Assembly (NCBI GenBank): GCA_018268135.1
Contig: JAFDXD010000071.1
Span: forward strand, 37,558 to 101,557
Reading direction: 5' to 3'
Origin: Bacteroidota bacterium
Lineage (GTDB): Bacteria; Bacteroidota; Bacteroidia; Chitinophagales; Chitinophagaceae
Length of the DNA: 64,000 nucleotides
Below are positions 17,036 through 25,631 of the stretch, piece after piece. A program made the position numbers and the translations under genes. Every line of letters starts with the position of its first letter. Positions within the stretch are counted from its first letter, which is position 1. The notes beneath the pieces were generated by a model. The model saw nothing but the letters and a program-made list of their open reading frames with translations, did no database searches and was not told the origin of the DNA.

Positions 17036-18367
17036 CTACCTATCGTACTTAAATTTTAAAGAACTTAAGTCGGGTATAATTTCTTTTTTTCTTTTTAATT
17101 CATACCGATACAATGCCTCACCCAGGTTTTGCATAAAGGGTATGCCAATGGTTTTATAATCATATTTATCATCATTTATTATACCATCTTCATTACAATA
17201 TATTTCGGCAGAAACCATAAACTCAATATTCTTTTGAAAGTCTGCAACATAAGCCACATCTATCATTTGCCCATAGGCATCTCCTGATTTATCAAATACC
17301 CTGATAGATTTTGAAGCACTATCTTGATTGCCATGCCATAAAATAAATTTGGCATAATTATCTGTATAACTGCTATCATAATATGGGTAAACAGACTCAG
17401 ACGGAAAGGAAGACATATACTTTAAAACAAATTTCCTGTCTGCTTCGGTAATATTAAACCGTTGCGATGCTTTTACAGCTTCCGGAAAAATTAAACCGGT
17501 TAAAATAGTGTGTAAGTCCTGCAGGCTAATCCTGTTTTTTTTTGAAAAATCCATCGGGTATGAAAATAATTTACCCTGGCTGAAAAATGATTGGCCAAGT
17601 GAGTCACTGCGCTTTTCATATTTTTCAGTATTGTATTTCATTGGTTGCTGAAAAAGTAACTTACTTGTAGCGCTATCCAAAAAGCTGATGGGATTGGTAT
17701 GCCTGTTTTCATCTTCAGATAAAAACACATCAAGCCTGTGTAAAATTTGTGCATCGGTAAATCCCTTTTTATGCAATTCGTCGTTTATATATTGCTGCCC
17801 CAAAAATTCGTATAAGCGGTTAAATGCCTCATTATCGCTCACAAGTAAAATTCTTTTAATATATTGAGCAATAGCCGGCCTCCCGTCAAATGTGTTGGGG
17901 TCGTTAAAAGTTTGTACCTGGCCATTGTAAGCAGCATCGGTTATCATACTACTGTTGATATTTAGCCCTTTTACTCTTAGTTCATTTAGTTTTTGCAGGG
18001 CAAGCAATACAATGGGCAATTTTACAGTAGAAGCGGGGTAAAAATATGTACCACTATCTTTATTAAAATAAAAATTTTTCAATTTTGCATACCCATTTTT
18101 CCCTCTATTTATTTGAGTATAAATAATTTGCACATTCCATTTGTGTTTATTTATTAGGATACTGTCAAACAAACCGGGATTGTTTTTAAATAAATTTTCA
18201 AAAAACACATCCCCTTTTTTGGGCTTTGGGGCATTAATTGTTTCTGCAGCATTTTTGTGCAAAAAAAATTGTGTTGCACCTGTGGGCAAAAAGGATGTGC
18301 AGGCAACCAGCGAAATTGCAAAACAAATTTTTACAATCCTGTTTAAAATTATTTGCGGCATAAGCAA
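17036..18367 (-). CDS. Lipoprotein with class A beta-lactamase-like serine hydrolase domain
   Basis: A 443-aa protein with an N-terminal signal ending in the lipobox LVAC (Cys23). The beta-lactamase2-type fold shows the three active-site motifs: S113-T-V-K116 (SxxK) in YPASTVKLPIV, S177-D-N in LLVSDNEAFN, and K360-S-G as the KTG equivalent in FDKSGDAYGQ. I could not find a clear class A E166xxLN motif, so hydrolysis of beta-lactams is doubtful. It may be a peptidoglycan- or other amide-acting hydrolase. It is divergently oriented from secDF. A relative lies at 44895-45830. Confidence 0.82.
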   Translation of the reverse strand: MLMPQIILNRIVKICFAISLVACTSFLPTGATQFFLHKNAAETINAPKPKKGDVFFENLFKNNPGLFDSILINKHKWNVQIIYTQINRGKNGYAKLKNFYFNKDSGTYFYPASTVKLPIVLLALQKLNELRVKGLNINSSMITDAAYNGQVQTFNDPNTFDGRPAIAQYIKRILLVSDNEAFNRLYEFLGQQYINDELHKKGFTDAQILHRLDVFLSEDENRHTNPISFLDSATSKLLFQQPMKYNTEKYEKRSDSLGQSFFSQGKLFSYPMDFSKKNRISLQDLHTILTGLIFPEAVKASQRFNITEADRKFVLKYMSSFPSESVYPYYDSSYTDNYAKFILWHGNQDSASKSIRVFDKSGDAYGQMIDVAYVADFQKNIEFMVSAEIYCNEDGIINDDKYDYKTIGIPFMQNLGEALYRYELKRKKEIIPDLSSLKFKYDR

Positions 18368-18395
18368 TATTTTGAATGTAAAATGCTCAATTTTT

Positions 18396-18403
18396 CAAAA
18401 ATA
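18396..18403 (-). promoter_or_regulatory. -7 element of the beta-lactamase-fold lipoprotein gene
   Basis: TATTTTTG on the minus strand, 28 bp upstream of the start at 18367. It forms a divergent pair with the secDF -7 box at 18435. Confidence 0.45.
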
Positions 18404-18434
18404 ATCAACCCATATCTTCAAAGGCTTTTTCCCC

Positions 18435-18442
18435 TATCTTTG
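18435..18442 (+). promoter_or_regulatory. -7 element of secDF
   Basis: TATCTTTG, 36 bp upstream of the secDF ATG at 18479. No TTG sits at an ideal distance. Confidence 0.5.
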
Positions 18443-18478
18443 CACCCTTATAAAATTAAATAAAACTCAAAAATTAAC

Positions 18479-21436
18479 ATGAGACTTAAAGGTTTAGTTT
18501 GGTTTTTTACCATTGTACTACTGCTAATATCTGTATGGGAGCTATCTTATACATGGGTGGTAAAAAGCTATGAAGGAAAAGTACAGGCACAGGCAGAAAG
18601 AATTGTAAAAAACACCAGCGCCAATTTGCCAGCCGACGAAAAAGCGGCTTTAGTAAAAGCAAAAGTGCAACACATACTTGATAGTACAAAAGATAAGAGC
18701 ATATATCCTGTAATAGGAACTACCTATCAAAAATGTAAAGAAAATGAATTAAACCTTGGTCTTGACTTACAAGGTGGTATTAGTGTAACCATGGACGTTA
18801 GTTTGGAAGGATTATTAAAATCATTAAGCAATAATCCCAAAGACCCTGCACTGCTGGCTGCCTTAAATACTGCCGAAGCACAAAAACTAAACAGTGAAGA
18901 TAACCTGATTACCCTTTTTTCTAATTCTTACATTCAGCAAAACGGGGCTAATAAATTATCTTCATTATTTGCCGGGCCTGGTAAAGATGTAAAAGTAGAA
19001 GACAATGATGCTACTGTTATAAACAAAATCAGGACCATTGCAGATGGTGCCATTAATCAAACGTATAAAATACTTTTAAAACGTATTGATAAATTTGGGG
19101 TTGCACAGCCCAATATTAATCTTGATGCTACCAAAGGTATTATCACAGTAGAGCTTGCAGGTATTACAGATGCAGAAAGGGTACGTAAATATTTGCAATC
19201 GTCTGCAAACCTTCAGTTTTGGGAGGTTTATAATATTGGAGAAATTGCCGAAGATTTAAAAACTGCTGATAATAATCTTCATAATTATCTTAATGGTGTG
19301 AGTGCAACAGATACTACTGCATCTAAAGACACAGTAAAAGCCAAGCAAAATTTAAATCCGTTTTTCCGCATCATAAATCCCATAGAGCCACAGCAGGATA
19401 AAAGCGGCGTGCATTATGCATCTGCCATTGGTAGCGTAGCTTACCAGGATACTGCTACACTCAATAGCTATTTAAATAACGATGTGGTAAAAAATGCCAT
19501 GCCGGCAAATCTTAAATTTTTGTATGGCGCCGAAGAAAAAACAGCAAAAGGCAACCAACGTTATTTTCCATTATATGCCATCAAAATGCAGCCCGGTACA
19601 GATAAAGCTCCATTAGAGGGTGATGGTGTAGATGAAGCAAAGCAGGATTATGATGAGAATGGCAGGGCTGCCATTAAAATGAATATGACAAGCGTAGGTA
19701 GCAAAACCTGGGCAAGGCTTACTGCAAAAAATGTAGGGCGCCCTATTGCAATTGCCTTAGATGATATTGTATATACAGCACCAAATGTAAATGGCGCCAT
19801 AGAAGGCGGAAACTCTGAAATAACAGGAAATTTCACCATAGAAGAAGCACAGGATCTTGCCAATATTTTAAAATCAGGAAAGCTTGATGCTCCTGCAAAA
19901 ATAGTTGCAGAAACGGTGGTAGGCCCTACCCTGGGTAAAGAAGCAGTAAGAGGCGGCGCAATGGCTTTTGGACTTTCTTTTTTGATAATCTTTATTTTAA
20001 TGCTGGTATATTATAATACCGGCGGCTGGGTTGCAAACATTGCTTTAATACTAAACCTATTGTTTACCGTAGGTGTATTGATAGCATTGAAGTTTACATT
20101 AACTGCAGCGGGTATTGCCGGTCTTGTACTTACTATTGGCCTGGCGGTAGATACCAATGTAATTATTTTTGAAAGAATAAAAGAGGAACTGACGAGAGGA
20201 AAATCTTATCCACTTTCGGTACATGATGGTTATTTAAGGTCGCTTGCGCCCGTATTGGATGCGCATATTACCTCTTTGCTTACAGCTTGTATCTTATTTT
20301 ATTTTGGCTTAGGCCCGGTACTTGGCTTTGCCACTACGCAAATTATAGGTATTCTTTTATCATTATTTTGCGGTATCATGGTATCAAGGTTGATAACTGA
20401 TTTTTATACAAAGAAAAATCGTCACTTCAATTACTTTACAGGCATTTCTCGCCGCATATTTAAACATGCAAGCTATAAATTTATTGAGTTTAGAAAAGTA
20501 GCTTATATCATTTCTGTATTTGTATTGATTATTGGCGTGGCTTCTTTCTTTAATGGTTTTCATGAAGGGGTAGAATTTAAAGGAGGCCGTAGCTATACAG
20601 TACAATTTGACAAACCTGTAAAAAATGATGATATCAGAGACGACCTAAAAGCTACTTTAGACGGAGATAACCCTACTATTAAAACCGTAGGAGACCCTCG
20701 CCATCTGAATATTACTACAGCCTACTTAAAAGGAGTTGACAATGCAGATAGCGCTGTACAAACAAGGCTTTACCTTGGTCTTAAAAAAGTATTGCCTGCA
20801 AACCTTACGTATGCACAATTTGCAAAATCAAGCATTCAAAGCCATACCACGGTGCAGCCAAGTATATCTGACGATTTAAAGAGAGGTGCGGTAAAAGCAG
20901 CCATCTTTGCAATGTTGATAATCTGCCTTTATATCTTTTTAAGGTTTAGAGACTGGAGATACTCTGCCGGTACTATTCTTACTTTATTGCATGATGTATT
21001 GGTAACACTGGCGGTGTTTTCTTTCTTCAAAAACATTGTACCATTCCCGTTAGAGATAGATCAGCACTTTATTGCGGCTGTGCTTACGGTAATTGGTTTC
21101 TCAATGAATGATACGGTAATTGTATTTGACAGAATACGTGAATATAGCCGTGATATGAAAGGTGCAAGTAAAACAACCATCATTAACCGAGCCATTAATG
21201 ATACGCTAAGCCGTACCATTATGACATCGTTGACCGTGTTTTTAACCTTGTTGATCTTATTCATTTTTGGCGGTGAAGTTACTCGTGGTTTTGCCTTTGC
21301 AATGTTGATTGGTGTGGTTACGGGTACTTACTCTTCTATATTTGTAGGAGCGCCAATATTGGTTGACTTTGCAAAAGATAAACCATTGGGAGCTGCTGCA
21401 GCCAAAACAAAAAGAGCCAAAGCACCGGCGCTATAA
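18479..21436 (+). CDS. secDF: Protein translocase subunit SecDF (fused)
   Basis: SecDF uses the proton gradient to pull secreted proteins across the inner membrane. The 985-aa protein joins SecD and SecF. The first membrane span is at about 5-25. The SecD motif LGLDLQGGISVTMDV comes near 97-111, and the large periplasmic P1 domain follows. The SecD membrane block starts near 495 (AMAFGLSFLIIFILMLVYYN) and carries VDTNVIIFERIKEEL. SecF begins near 665 with EFKGGRSYTVQFD, followed by GFSMNDTVIVFDRIREY. Fused SecDF is the normal state in Bacteroidota. YajC is encoded 3.7 kb upstream. Confidence 0.96.
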   Translation: MRLKGLVWFFTIVLLLISVWELSYTWVVKSYEGKVQAQAERIVKNTSANLPADEKAALVKAKVQHILDSTKDKSIYPVIGTTYQKCKENELNLGLDLQGGISVTMDVSLEGLLKSLSNNPKDPALLAALNTAEAQKLNSEDNLITLFSNSYIQQNGANKLSSLFAGPGKDVKVEDNDATVINKIRTIADGAINQTYKILLKRIDKFGVAQPNINLDATKGIITVELAGITDAERVRKYLQSSANLQFWEVYNIGEIAEDLKTADNNLHNYLNGVSATDTTASKDTVKAKQNLNPFFRIINPIEPQQDKSGVHYASAIGSVAYQDTATLNSYLNNDVVKNAMPANLKFLYGAEEKTAKGNQRYFPLYAIKMQPGTDKAPLEGDGVDEAKQDYDENGRAAIKMNMTSVGSKTWARLTAKNVGRPIAIALDDIVYTAPNVNGAIEGGNSEITGNFTIEEAQDLANILKSGKLDAPAKIVAETVVGPTLGKEAVRGGAMAFGLSFLIIFILMLVYYNTGGWVANIALILNLLFTVGVLIALKFTLTAAGIAGLVLTIGLAVDTNVIIFERIKEELTRGKSYPLSVHDGYLRSLAPVLDAHITSLLTACILFYFGLGPVLGFATTQIIGILLSLFCGIMVSRLITDFYTKKNRHFNYFTGISRRIFKHASYKFIEFRKVAYIISVFVLIIGVASFFNGFHEGVEFKGGRSYTVQFDKPVKNDDIRDDLKATLDGDNPTIKTVGDPRHLNITTAYLKGVDNADSAVQTRLYLGLKKVLPANLTYAQFAKSSIQSHTTVQPSISDDLKRGAVKAAIFAMLIICLYIFLRFRDWRYSAGTILTLLHDVLVTLAVFSFFKNIVPFPLEIDQHFIAAVLTVIGFSMNDTVIVFDRIREYSRDMKGASKTTIINRAINDTLSRTIMTSLTVFLTLLILFIFGGEVTRGFAFAMLIGVVTGTYSSIFVGAPILVDFAKDKPLGAAAAKTKRAKAPAL

Positions 21437-21461
21437 TTATTTTTAAAGACTTAGCATACAT

Positions 21462-21490
21462 AAAAAACCACCAGCCTTGGTGGTTTTTTT
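21462..21490 (+). terminator. Rho-independent terminator of secDF
   Basis: AAAAACCACC (21463-21472) pairs with GGTGGTTTTT (21479-21488) around a 6-nt loop and ends in a T-run, 26 bp after the stop. Confidence 0.9.
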
Positions 21491-21523
21491 ATTGTACTAA
21501 TAACAATGAGTTGGCATACAGGC

Positions 21524-21551
21524 ATAAAAAAACCGGTAATAAATACCGGCT
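21524..21551 (-). terminator. Terminator of the A-type Fe-S carrier gene
   Basis: CCGGTA (21533-21538) pairs with TACCGG (21544-21549). On the minus strand the stem is followed by seven T. It stands back to back with the secDF terminator between the two convergent genes. Confidence 0.8.
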
Positions 21552-21570
21552 AATATTAAAAACTTAATTG

Positions 21571-21921
21571 TTATACAGCAAAGCTGGTACCACATCCGCA
21601 TGTACTGCTTGCATTAGGATTATTAAATGTAAAACCCCTCGAGTTTAAGCCTCCTTCCCAATTTACTTCCATGCCTGCAAGGTAAATGGCATGAGATTTA
21701 TCAATTAAAAATGAAAAATTATTCTCTTCATATAATTCATCATTGGGTTTCTGAATATCAAAGTCGAGTACATAAGTCATGCCGCTACATCCGCCACCTT
21801 TTACACCTACACGGAGTATTTTGCTGGCATCAAACCCGGGCTGTTGCCTTAATCGGATTATTTCTGCAATGGCGTTTGCTGTAAATTTAATGGGCGCTAT
21901 ACTAACTGTTTCCATAATCAT
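21571..21921 (-). CDS. Iron-sulfur cluster assembly accessory protein (IscA/ErpA/HesB family)
   Basis: A 116-aa A-type carrier that receives Fe-S clusters from a scaffold and passes them to apoproteins. The three conserved cysteines are visible: Cys45 in GVKGGGCSGMTY, and Cys108 and Cys110 in the C-terminal signature CGCGTSF. Residues NWEGGLNSRGFTFNNPNA precede the signature as expected. Translation may start at the second ATG (21915, METVSIAP). No suf or isc genes are adjacent, so the partner system cannot be stated. Confidence 0.93.
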   Translation of the reverse strand: MIMETVSIAPIKFTANAIAEIIRLRQQPGFDASKILRVGVKGGGCSGMTYVLDFDIQKPNDELYEENNFSFLIDKSHAIYLAGMEVNWEGGLNSRGFTFNNPNASSTCGCGTSFAV

Positions 21922-22026
21922 ATTTTTACAAAGTTACATTTTATTAAATTTTGTGTTTCATACAAATTTTCGAAAACAGGAAAATGTTGATGCATCTTAT
22001 CTATTTTTGCAGCTAAAGTAATTTTT

Positions 22027-22548
22027 ATGTATTTGTTAGAGTTTAATTTTCAGTATGTAGAAGTGTTGGTAATGCTGGTATTTGCATTTCTTTTGGGATT
22101 GTTAATTTATGAATTTCAGAAAATGAAAACCAAATTAGAAGAGCGTGCCGGTATCAATAATGAAGGCATGAAACTTAAATTACAGGCTTTAGAAAGATTA
22201 ACCTTGTATGCAGAGCGGGCAGGTTTGCAAAGTTTGGTAACCCGTACTCAAAGTAATGGCATTACAACAGCAGGGTATCATTTGGCTTTAATAGATACGC
22301 TTCGCTCCGAATATGAGTACAATGTAACACAGCAGGTATATGTAAGCCCTGAAGTATGGGGCGCTGTATCAAGGCTAAAAGATCAAAATATTTATATCAT
22401 CAATCAATTGGCTGCCTTGCTACCTGCTGATGCTACAGCAAATGATTTCTCTAAAAAAATTATTGAATACAGCCTTACAGAAAACCCGCCATTGAATGTA
22501 ATTGTTTTAGATGCATTGCGATTTGAAGCAAAGAAGGCGCTTGATTAA
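22027..22548 (+). CDS. Small single-span membrane protein of unknown function
   Basis: A 173-aa protein with one hydrophobic segment at about 11-28 (VEVLVMLVFAFLLGLLIYEF) and then a charged, probably coiled-coil stretch (QKMKTKLEERAGINNEGMKLKLQALERL). The cytoplasmic part is helical with no motif I recognise (LIDTLRSEYEYNVTQQVYVSPEVWGAV). It precedes the mutase gene by 106 bp on the same strand. It resembles a family common in Chitinophagaceae, but I know no function for it. Confidence 0.75.
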   Translation: MYLLEFNFQYVEVLVMLVFAFLLGLLIYEFQKMKTKLEERAGINNEGMKLKLQALERLTLYAERAGLQSLVTRTQSNGITTAGYHLALIDTLRSEYEYNVTQQVYVSPEVWGAVSRLKDQNIYIINQLAALLPADATANDFSKKIIEYSLTENPPLNVIVLDALRFEAKKALD

Positions 22549-22654
22549 AAAAAAGTTTATTCGCATCAATAAGAGGCAATGGTATATTGATTATTTCATT
22601 GCCACCTGATAAAATAATAATTATCATAGTTTCGGTATTGTAAAAAAATATCTT

Positions 22655-24214
22655 ATGCCAACAAAAAAGATTGCAACAGATTCCGGAATAGAAATAAAGG
22701 AAGTATATACCTCACAAAATTCTGTTGAAAGCGACCCATCGCTGCCGGGCGAATTTCCGTTTACAAGAGGCGTACAAAGTACCATGTACCGTGGCAAACT
22801 ATGGACTATGCGGCAATATGCAGGTTTTTCTACAGCAGAAGAAAGCAATAAACGGTATCACTATTTGCTAAGCCAGGGAGTAAGCGGCCTTAGTGTAGCA
22901 TTTGATTTGCCTACGCAAATTGGTTATAATAGCAATCATCCTCTAGCAGATGGCGAGGTAGGAAAAGTAGGCGTAGCAATAGATAGCCTGGAAGATATGG
23001 AAAAATTATTTGAAGGGATTCGGTTAGAAAATGTATCTACCTCTATGACGATAAATGCTACAGGTTTTATATTGCTTGCATTTTATACAGCGCTTGCAAA
23101 AAAACAGGGAGCCGATTTAAAACTCATTACAGGCACCATACAAAATGATATTTTAAAAGAATATGCGGCAAGAGGAACCTACATCTATCCTCCCAGGCAA
23201 AGCATGCGTATTATTACAGATATTTTTGAATGGTGCAGTACCGATTTGCCAAAATGGAACACCATTTCTATATCAGGCTATCATATAAGAGAAGCCGGAA
23301 GCACTGCGGTGCAGGAAATAGCTTTTACACTTAGCAATGGAAAAGCTTATGTAAAAGCAGCGCTGGAAAAAGGATTGGATATAAATGTTTTTGGGAAAAG
23401 ATTATCCTTTTTTTTTAATGCACACAATAACCTGTTTGAAGAAGTAGCAAAATTTAGAGCCGCACGCCGTATGTGGGCAAAGATGATGAAAGAGTTAGGC
23501 GCTACTGATGAAAAAGCCATGATGCTCAGGTTTCATACACAAACAGGCGGAAGCACGCTTACAGCCCAGCAACCTTTAAATAATATAAGCCGGGTAACCA
23601 TACAAACTTTAGCAGCCGTAATGGGCGGCACACAATCGTTGCATACTAACGGTTATGATGAAGCGCTAAGCCTGCCAACAGAAGAAGCGGCAAAAGTAGC
23701 GTTGCGTACCCAACAAATTGTAGCATACGAAAGCGGTGTACCCGATACCGCCGACCCATTGGCCGGCAGTTATTTTGTAGAAACCCTTACCAATGAAGTA
23801 GAAAAAGCCGCCTGGCAATTGGTAGAAAAAATTGATGCCCTTGGAGGTAGTGTTGCTGCCATAGAAGAAGGATTTATGCAAAATGAAATAGCTTCAAGCG
23901 CTTACCGTTACCAGCAGCAAATAGAATCAGGAGAAAAAATAAGTGTAGGAGTTAATAAATTTCAAACCGAAGAATTAAATAAACCACCGGGCTTTAAAAT
24001 TGATGATAGCATTCAAAAATTGCAAACAGCCAAAATAGAATCCTTAATGCAAAAAAGAGATAATGCAAAAGTAGCAGCACTATTGAAAGAACTAACCGAA
24101 GCTGCAGAGGGCACCAAAAATATTATGCCAATAGTGGTAAGGGCAGCAGAAAATTATTGTACCCTTGGCGAAATAGCCGATACACTACGAAAAGTATTTG
24201 GCGAATACAGGTAA
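22655..24214 (+). CDS. Methylmalonyl-CoA mutase, large-subunit catalytic domain only (split, archaeal-type)
   Basis: The 519-aa protein covers the TIM-barrel catalytic domain of acyl-CoA mutases that interconvert (R)-methylmalonyl-CoA and succinyl-CoA with adenosylcobalamin. Diagnostic stretches are [70 protein letters not shown] and [16 protein letters not shown]. The C-terminal B12-binding domain (DxHxxG) is absent, as in split mutases whose small subunit binds cobalamin. No such subunit, epimerase or MeaB chaperone is nearby. Isobutyryl- or another acyl-CoA mutase specificity cannot be excluded. It converges with the next gene at a gap of 18 bp. Confidence 0.9.
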   Translation: MPTKKIATDSGIEIKEVYTSQNSVESDPSLPGEFPFTRGVQSTMYRGKLWTMRQYAGFSTAEESNKRYHYLLSQGVSGLSVAFDLPTQIGYNSNHPLADGEVGKVGVAIDSLEDMEKLFEGIRLENVSTSMTINATGFILLAFYTALAKKQGADLKLITGTIQNDILKEYAARGTYIYPPRQSMRIITDIFEWCSTDLPKWNTISISGYHIREAGSTAVQEIAFTLSNGKAYVKAALEKGLDINVFGKRLSFFFNAHNNLFEEVAKFRAARRMWAKMMKELGATDEKAMMLRFHTQTGGSTLTAQQPLNNISRVTIQTLAAVMGGTQSLHTNGYDEALSLPTEEAAKVALRTQQIVAYESGVPDTADPLAGSYFVETLTNEVEKAAWQLVEKIDALGGSVAAIEEGFMQNEIASSAYRYQQQIESGEKISVGVNKFQTEELNKPPGFKIDDSIQKLQTAKIESLMQKRDNAKVAALLKELTEAAEGTKNIMPIVVRAAENYCTLGEIADTLRKVFGEYR

Positions 24215-24232
24215 TAGTATTGACAGGCATTT

Positions 24233-25534
24233 TTAATGTGCAAAATCATTTTCAAAATTACCTTTAATCCTTTCCATGGAGGGATTAAAATAACCGAATT
24301 TCAATTTTGGAAATTCTTCCTGAATAAGCTCCAGTAATTGTTTAACACCCATACATTCGCCGGTATCTGTCATTCCGATTTTACCTAAGTACCAGTCGGG
24401 GTCAATATTAAAATTTCGCCATTGTATCATACAAAGGTCAGTATCCCTTATCAATTTTCTGAGGGCTTCATATTCTTCAATACTATCCGTCATGCCCGGA
24501 AATACAAAGTAGTTAATGCTTGTCCAGGCGCCATAGCTACGGGCTATTTTAAGGCTTTCAATTATATCATTAAATTCATAATTGTTGGGCCTGTAATAAG
24601 GGGTATAAATTTTTTGCCTGGCAGAGTTGGTACTTACTCTAATGCTGTTTAAACCGGCTTCACACAATACTTTAATAGCATCGGGCTTGCTACCGTTTGT
24701 ATTTATATTGATACTTCCTTTATCAGTATGTTTTCTTATTTCAATAATTGAATCTCTAATGGTTTCCCACATTAAAAGAGGCTCGCCTTCGCAGCCCTGT
24801 CCAAAACTTACCAATGGGTAAGGCGCCGTTTGCAAATGAGGTACGGTAAACTCTACTATCTCTTCTGCAGTTGGCTTAAAGGTAAGCCTGTCTTGTGTGC
24901 TTACAATCGTTTCATCTTGCGGCTGAAAACTAATACAGCCAATACAATTTGCATTGCAAGCCGGAGATACCGGTATGGGGCACTCCCATCTGCCCAACGC
25001 TAAATTTCTGGCTGCAGGGCAGGTATAGGTCATGCAACAATTTTGCATCAGGTGCTTTACCAGCCTGTTTTCCGGATAGGCAGATAATAAATTTGCTGCC
25101 CCACCTTCTATTTCATTATCATGGTATCCCGCACTCTCCTGTCTTATATCACGCTCTATTCTTACAGCAGGTACATAAATTTTATCATTCTGCCAGCCGG
25201 CAGCAGTGTAGCAAAACAATGGAAGTGTGGGCGCTTCAGGCAATGTTTCATAAGCAGCAATATACAAGCCTGTATGTGCAGGCGGAATAAAAGCCGCTAC
25301 CGCCCAGCCTTTTTCGCAAATACGCATTTCGCCGGTTTTTACATCTATCCCAATACCCCGTCTTCCAGGCAACTCATATAATTGTCCGCCTTCCGGCAAC
25401 AAAATCCATTCATCTACCGGCACAGGCAATGCATCCCAGCCACTACGGCCGGTTACATATAATGTTTCATCTTCATAAATACCTCCTTCACCATCAGAAT
25501 ATAATAAATAAGGAGATTGAGATAATTTTTGCAT
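24233..25534 (-). CDS. Radical SAM protein
   Basis: A 433-aa protein with the radical SAM cluster motif CxxxCxxC (C-NAN-C-IG-C, near 193-200). Upstream is an extra cysteine group (QNCCMTYTC near 165-172) followed by RNLALGRWECP. The N-terminal ~110 residues form a separate domain rich in short beta-like segments. After the cluster, FGQGCEGEPLL and NINTNGSKPDAIKVLCEAGLNSIRVS match SAM-binding strands of the barrel. The substrate is unknown. I chose the ATG at 25534 because the -7 box TAATTTTG (25541-25548) lies immediately upstream and would overlap the alternative start at 25543. Confidence 0.83.
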   Translation of the reverse strand: MQKLSQSPYLLYSDGEGGIYEDETLYVTGRSGWDALPVPVDEWILLPEGGQLYELPGRRGIGIDVKTGEMRICEKGWAVAAFIPPAHTGLYIAAYETLPEAPTLPLFCYTAAGWQNDKIYVPAVRIERDIRQESAGYHDNEIEGGAANLLSAYPENRLVKHLMQNCCMTYTCPAARNLALGRWECPIPVSPACNANCIGCISFQPQDETIVSTQDRLTFKPTAEEIVEFTVPHLQTAPYPLVSFGQGCEGEPLLMWETIRDSIIEIRKHTDKGSININTNGSKPDAIKVLCEAGLNSIRVSTNSARQKIYTPYYRPNNYEFNDIIESLKIARSYGAWTSINYFVFPGMTDSIEEYEALRKLIRDTDLCMIQWRNFNIDPDWYLGKIGMTDTGECMGVKQLLELIQEEFPKLKFGYFNPSMERIKGNFENDFAH

Positions 25535-25540
25535 AAGCAG

Positions 25541-25548
25541 CAAAATTA
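25541..25548 (-). promoter_or_regulatory. -7 element of the radical SAM gene
   Basis: TAATTTTG on the minus strand ends 6 bp before the ATG at 25534, so the transcript would begin at or next to the start codon. Confidence 0.45.
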
Positions 25549-25602
25549 GTTTTTATATCTGAGGAGGAAATAAAAAAATAAATGATTACCTGCAAAAAAT
25601 AT

Positions 25603-25610
25603 TATTTTTG
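25603..25610 (+). promoter_or_regulatory. -7 element of the DUF3857 gene pair
   Basis: TATTTTTG, 21 bp before the ATG at 25632. It should drive both DUF3857 genes, which are 20 bp apart. Confidence 0.45.
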
Positions 25611-25631
25611 ACAACCTTAAACCACAACTAA

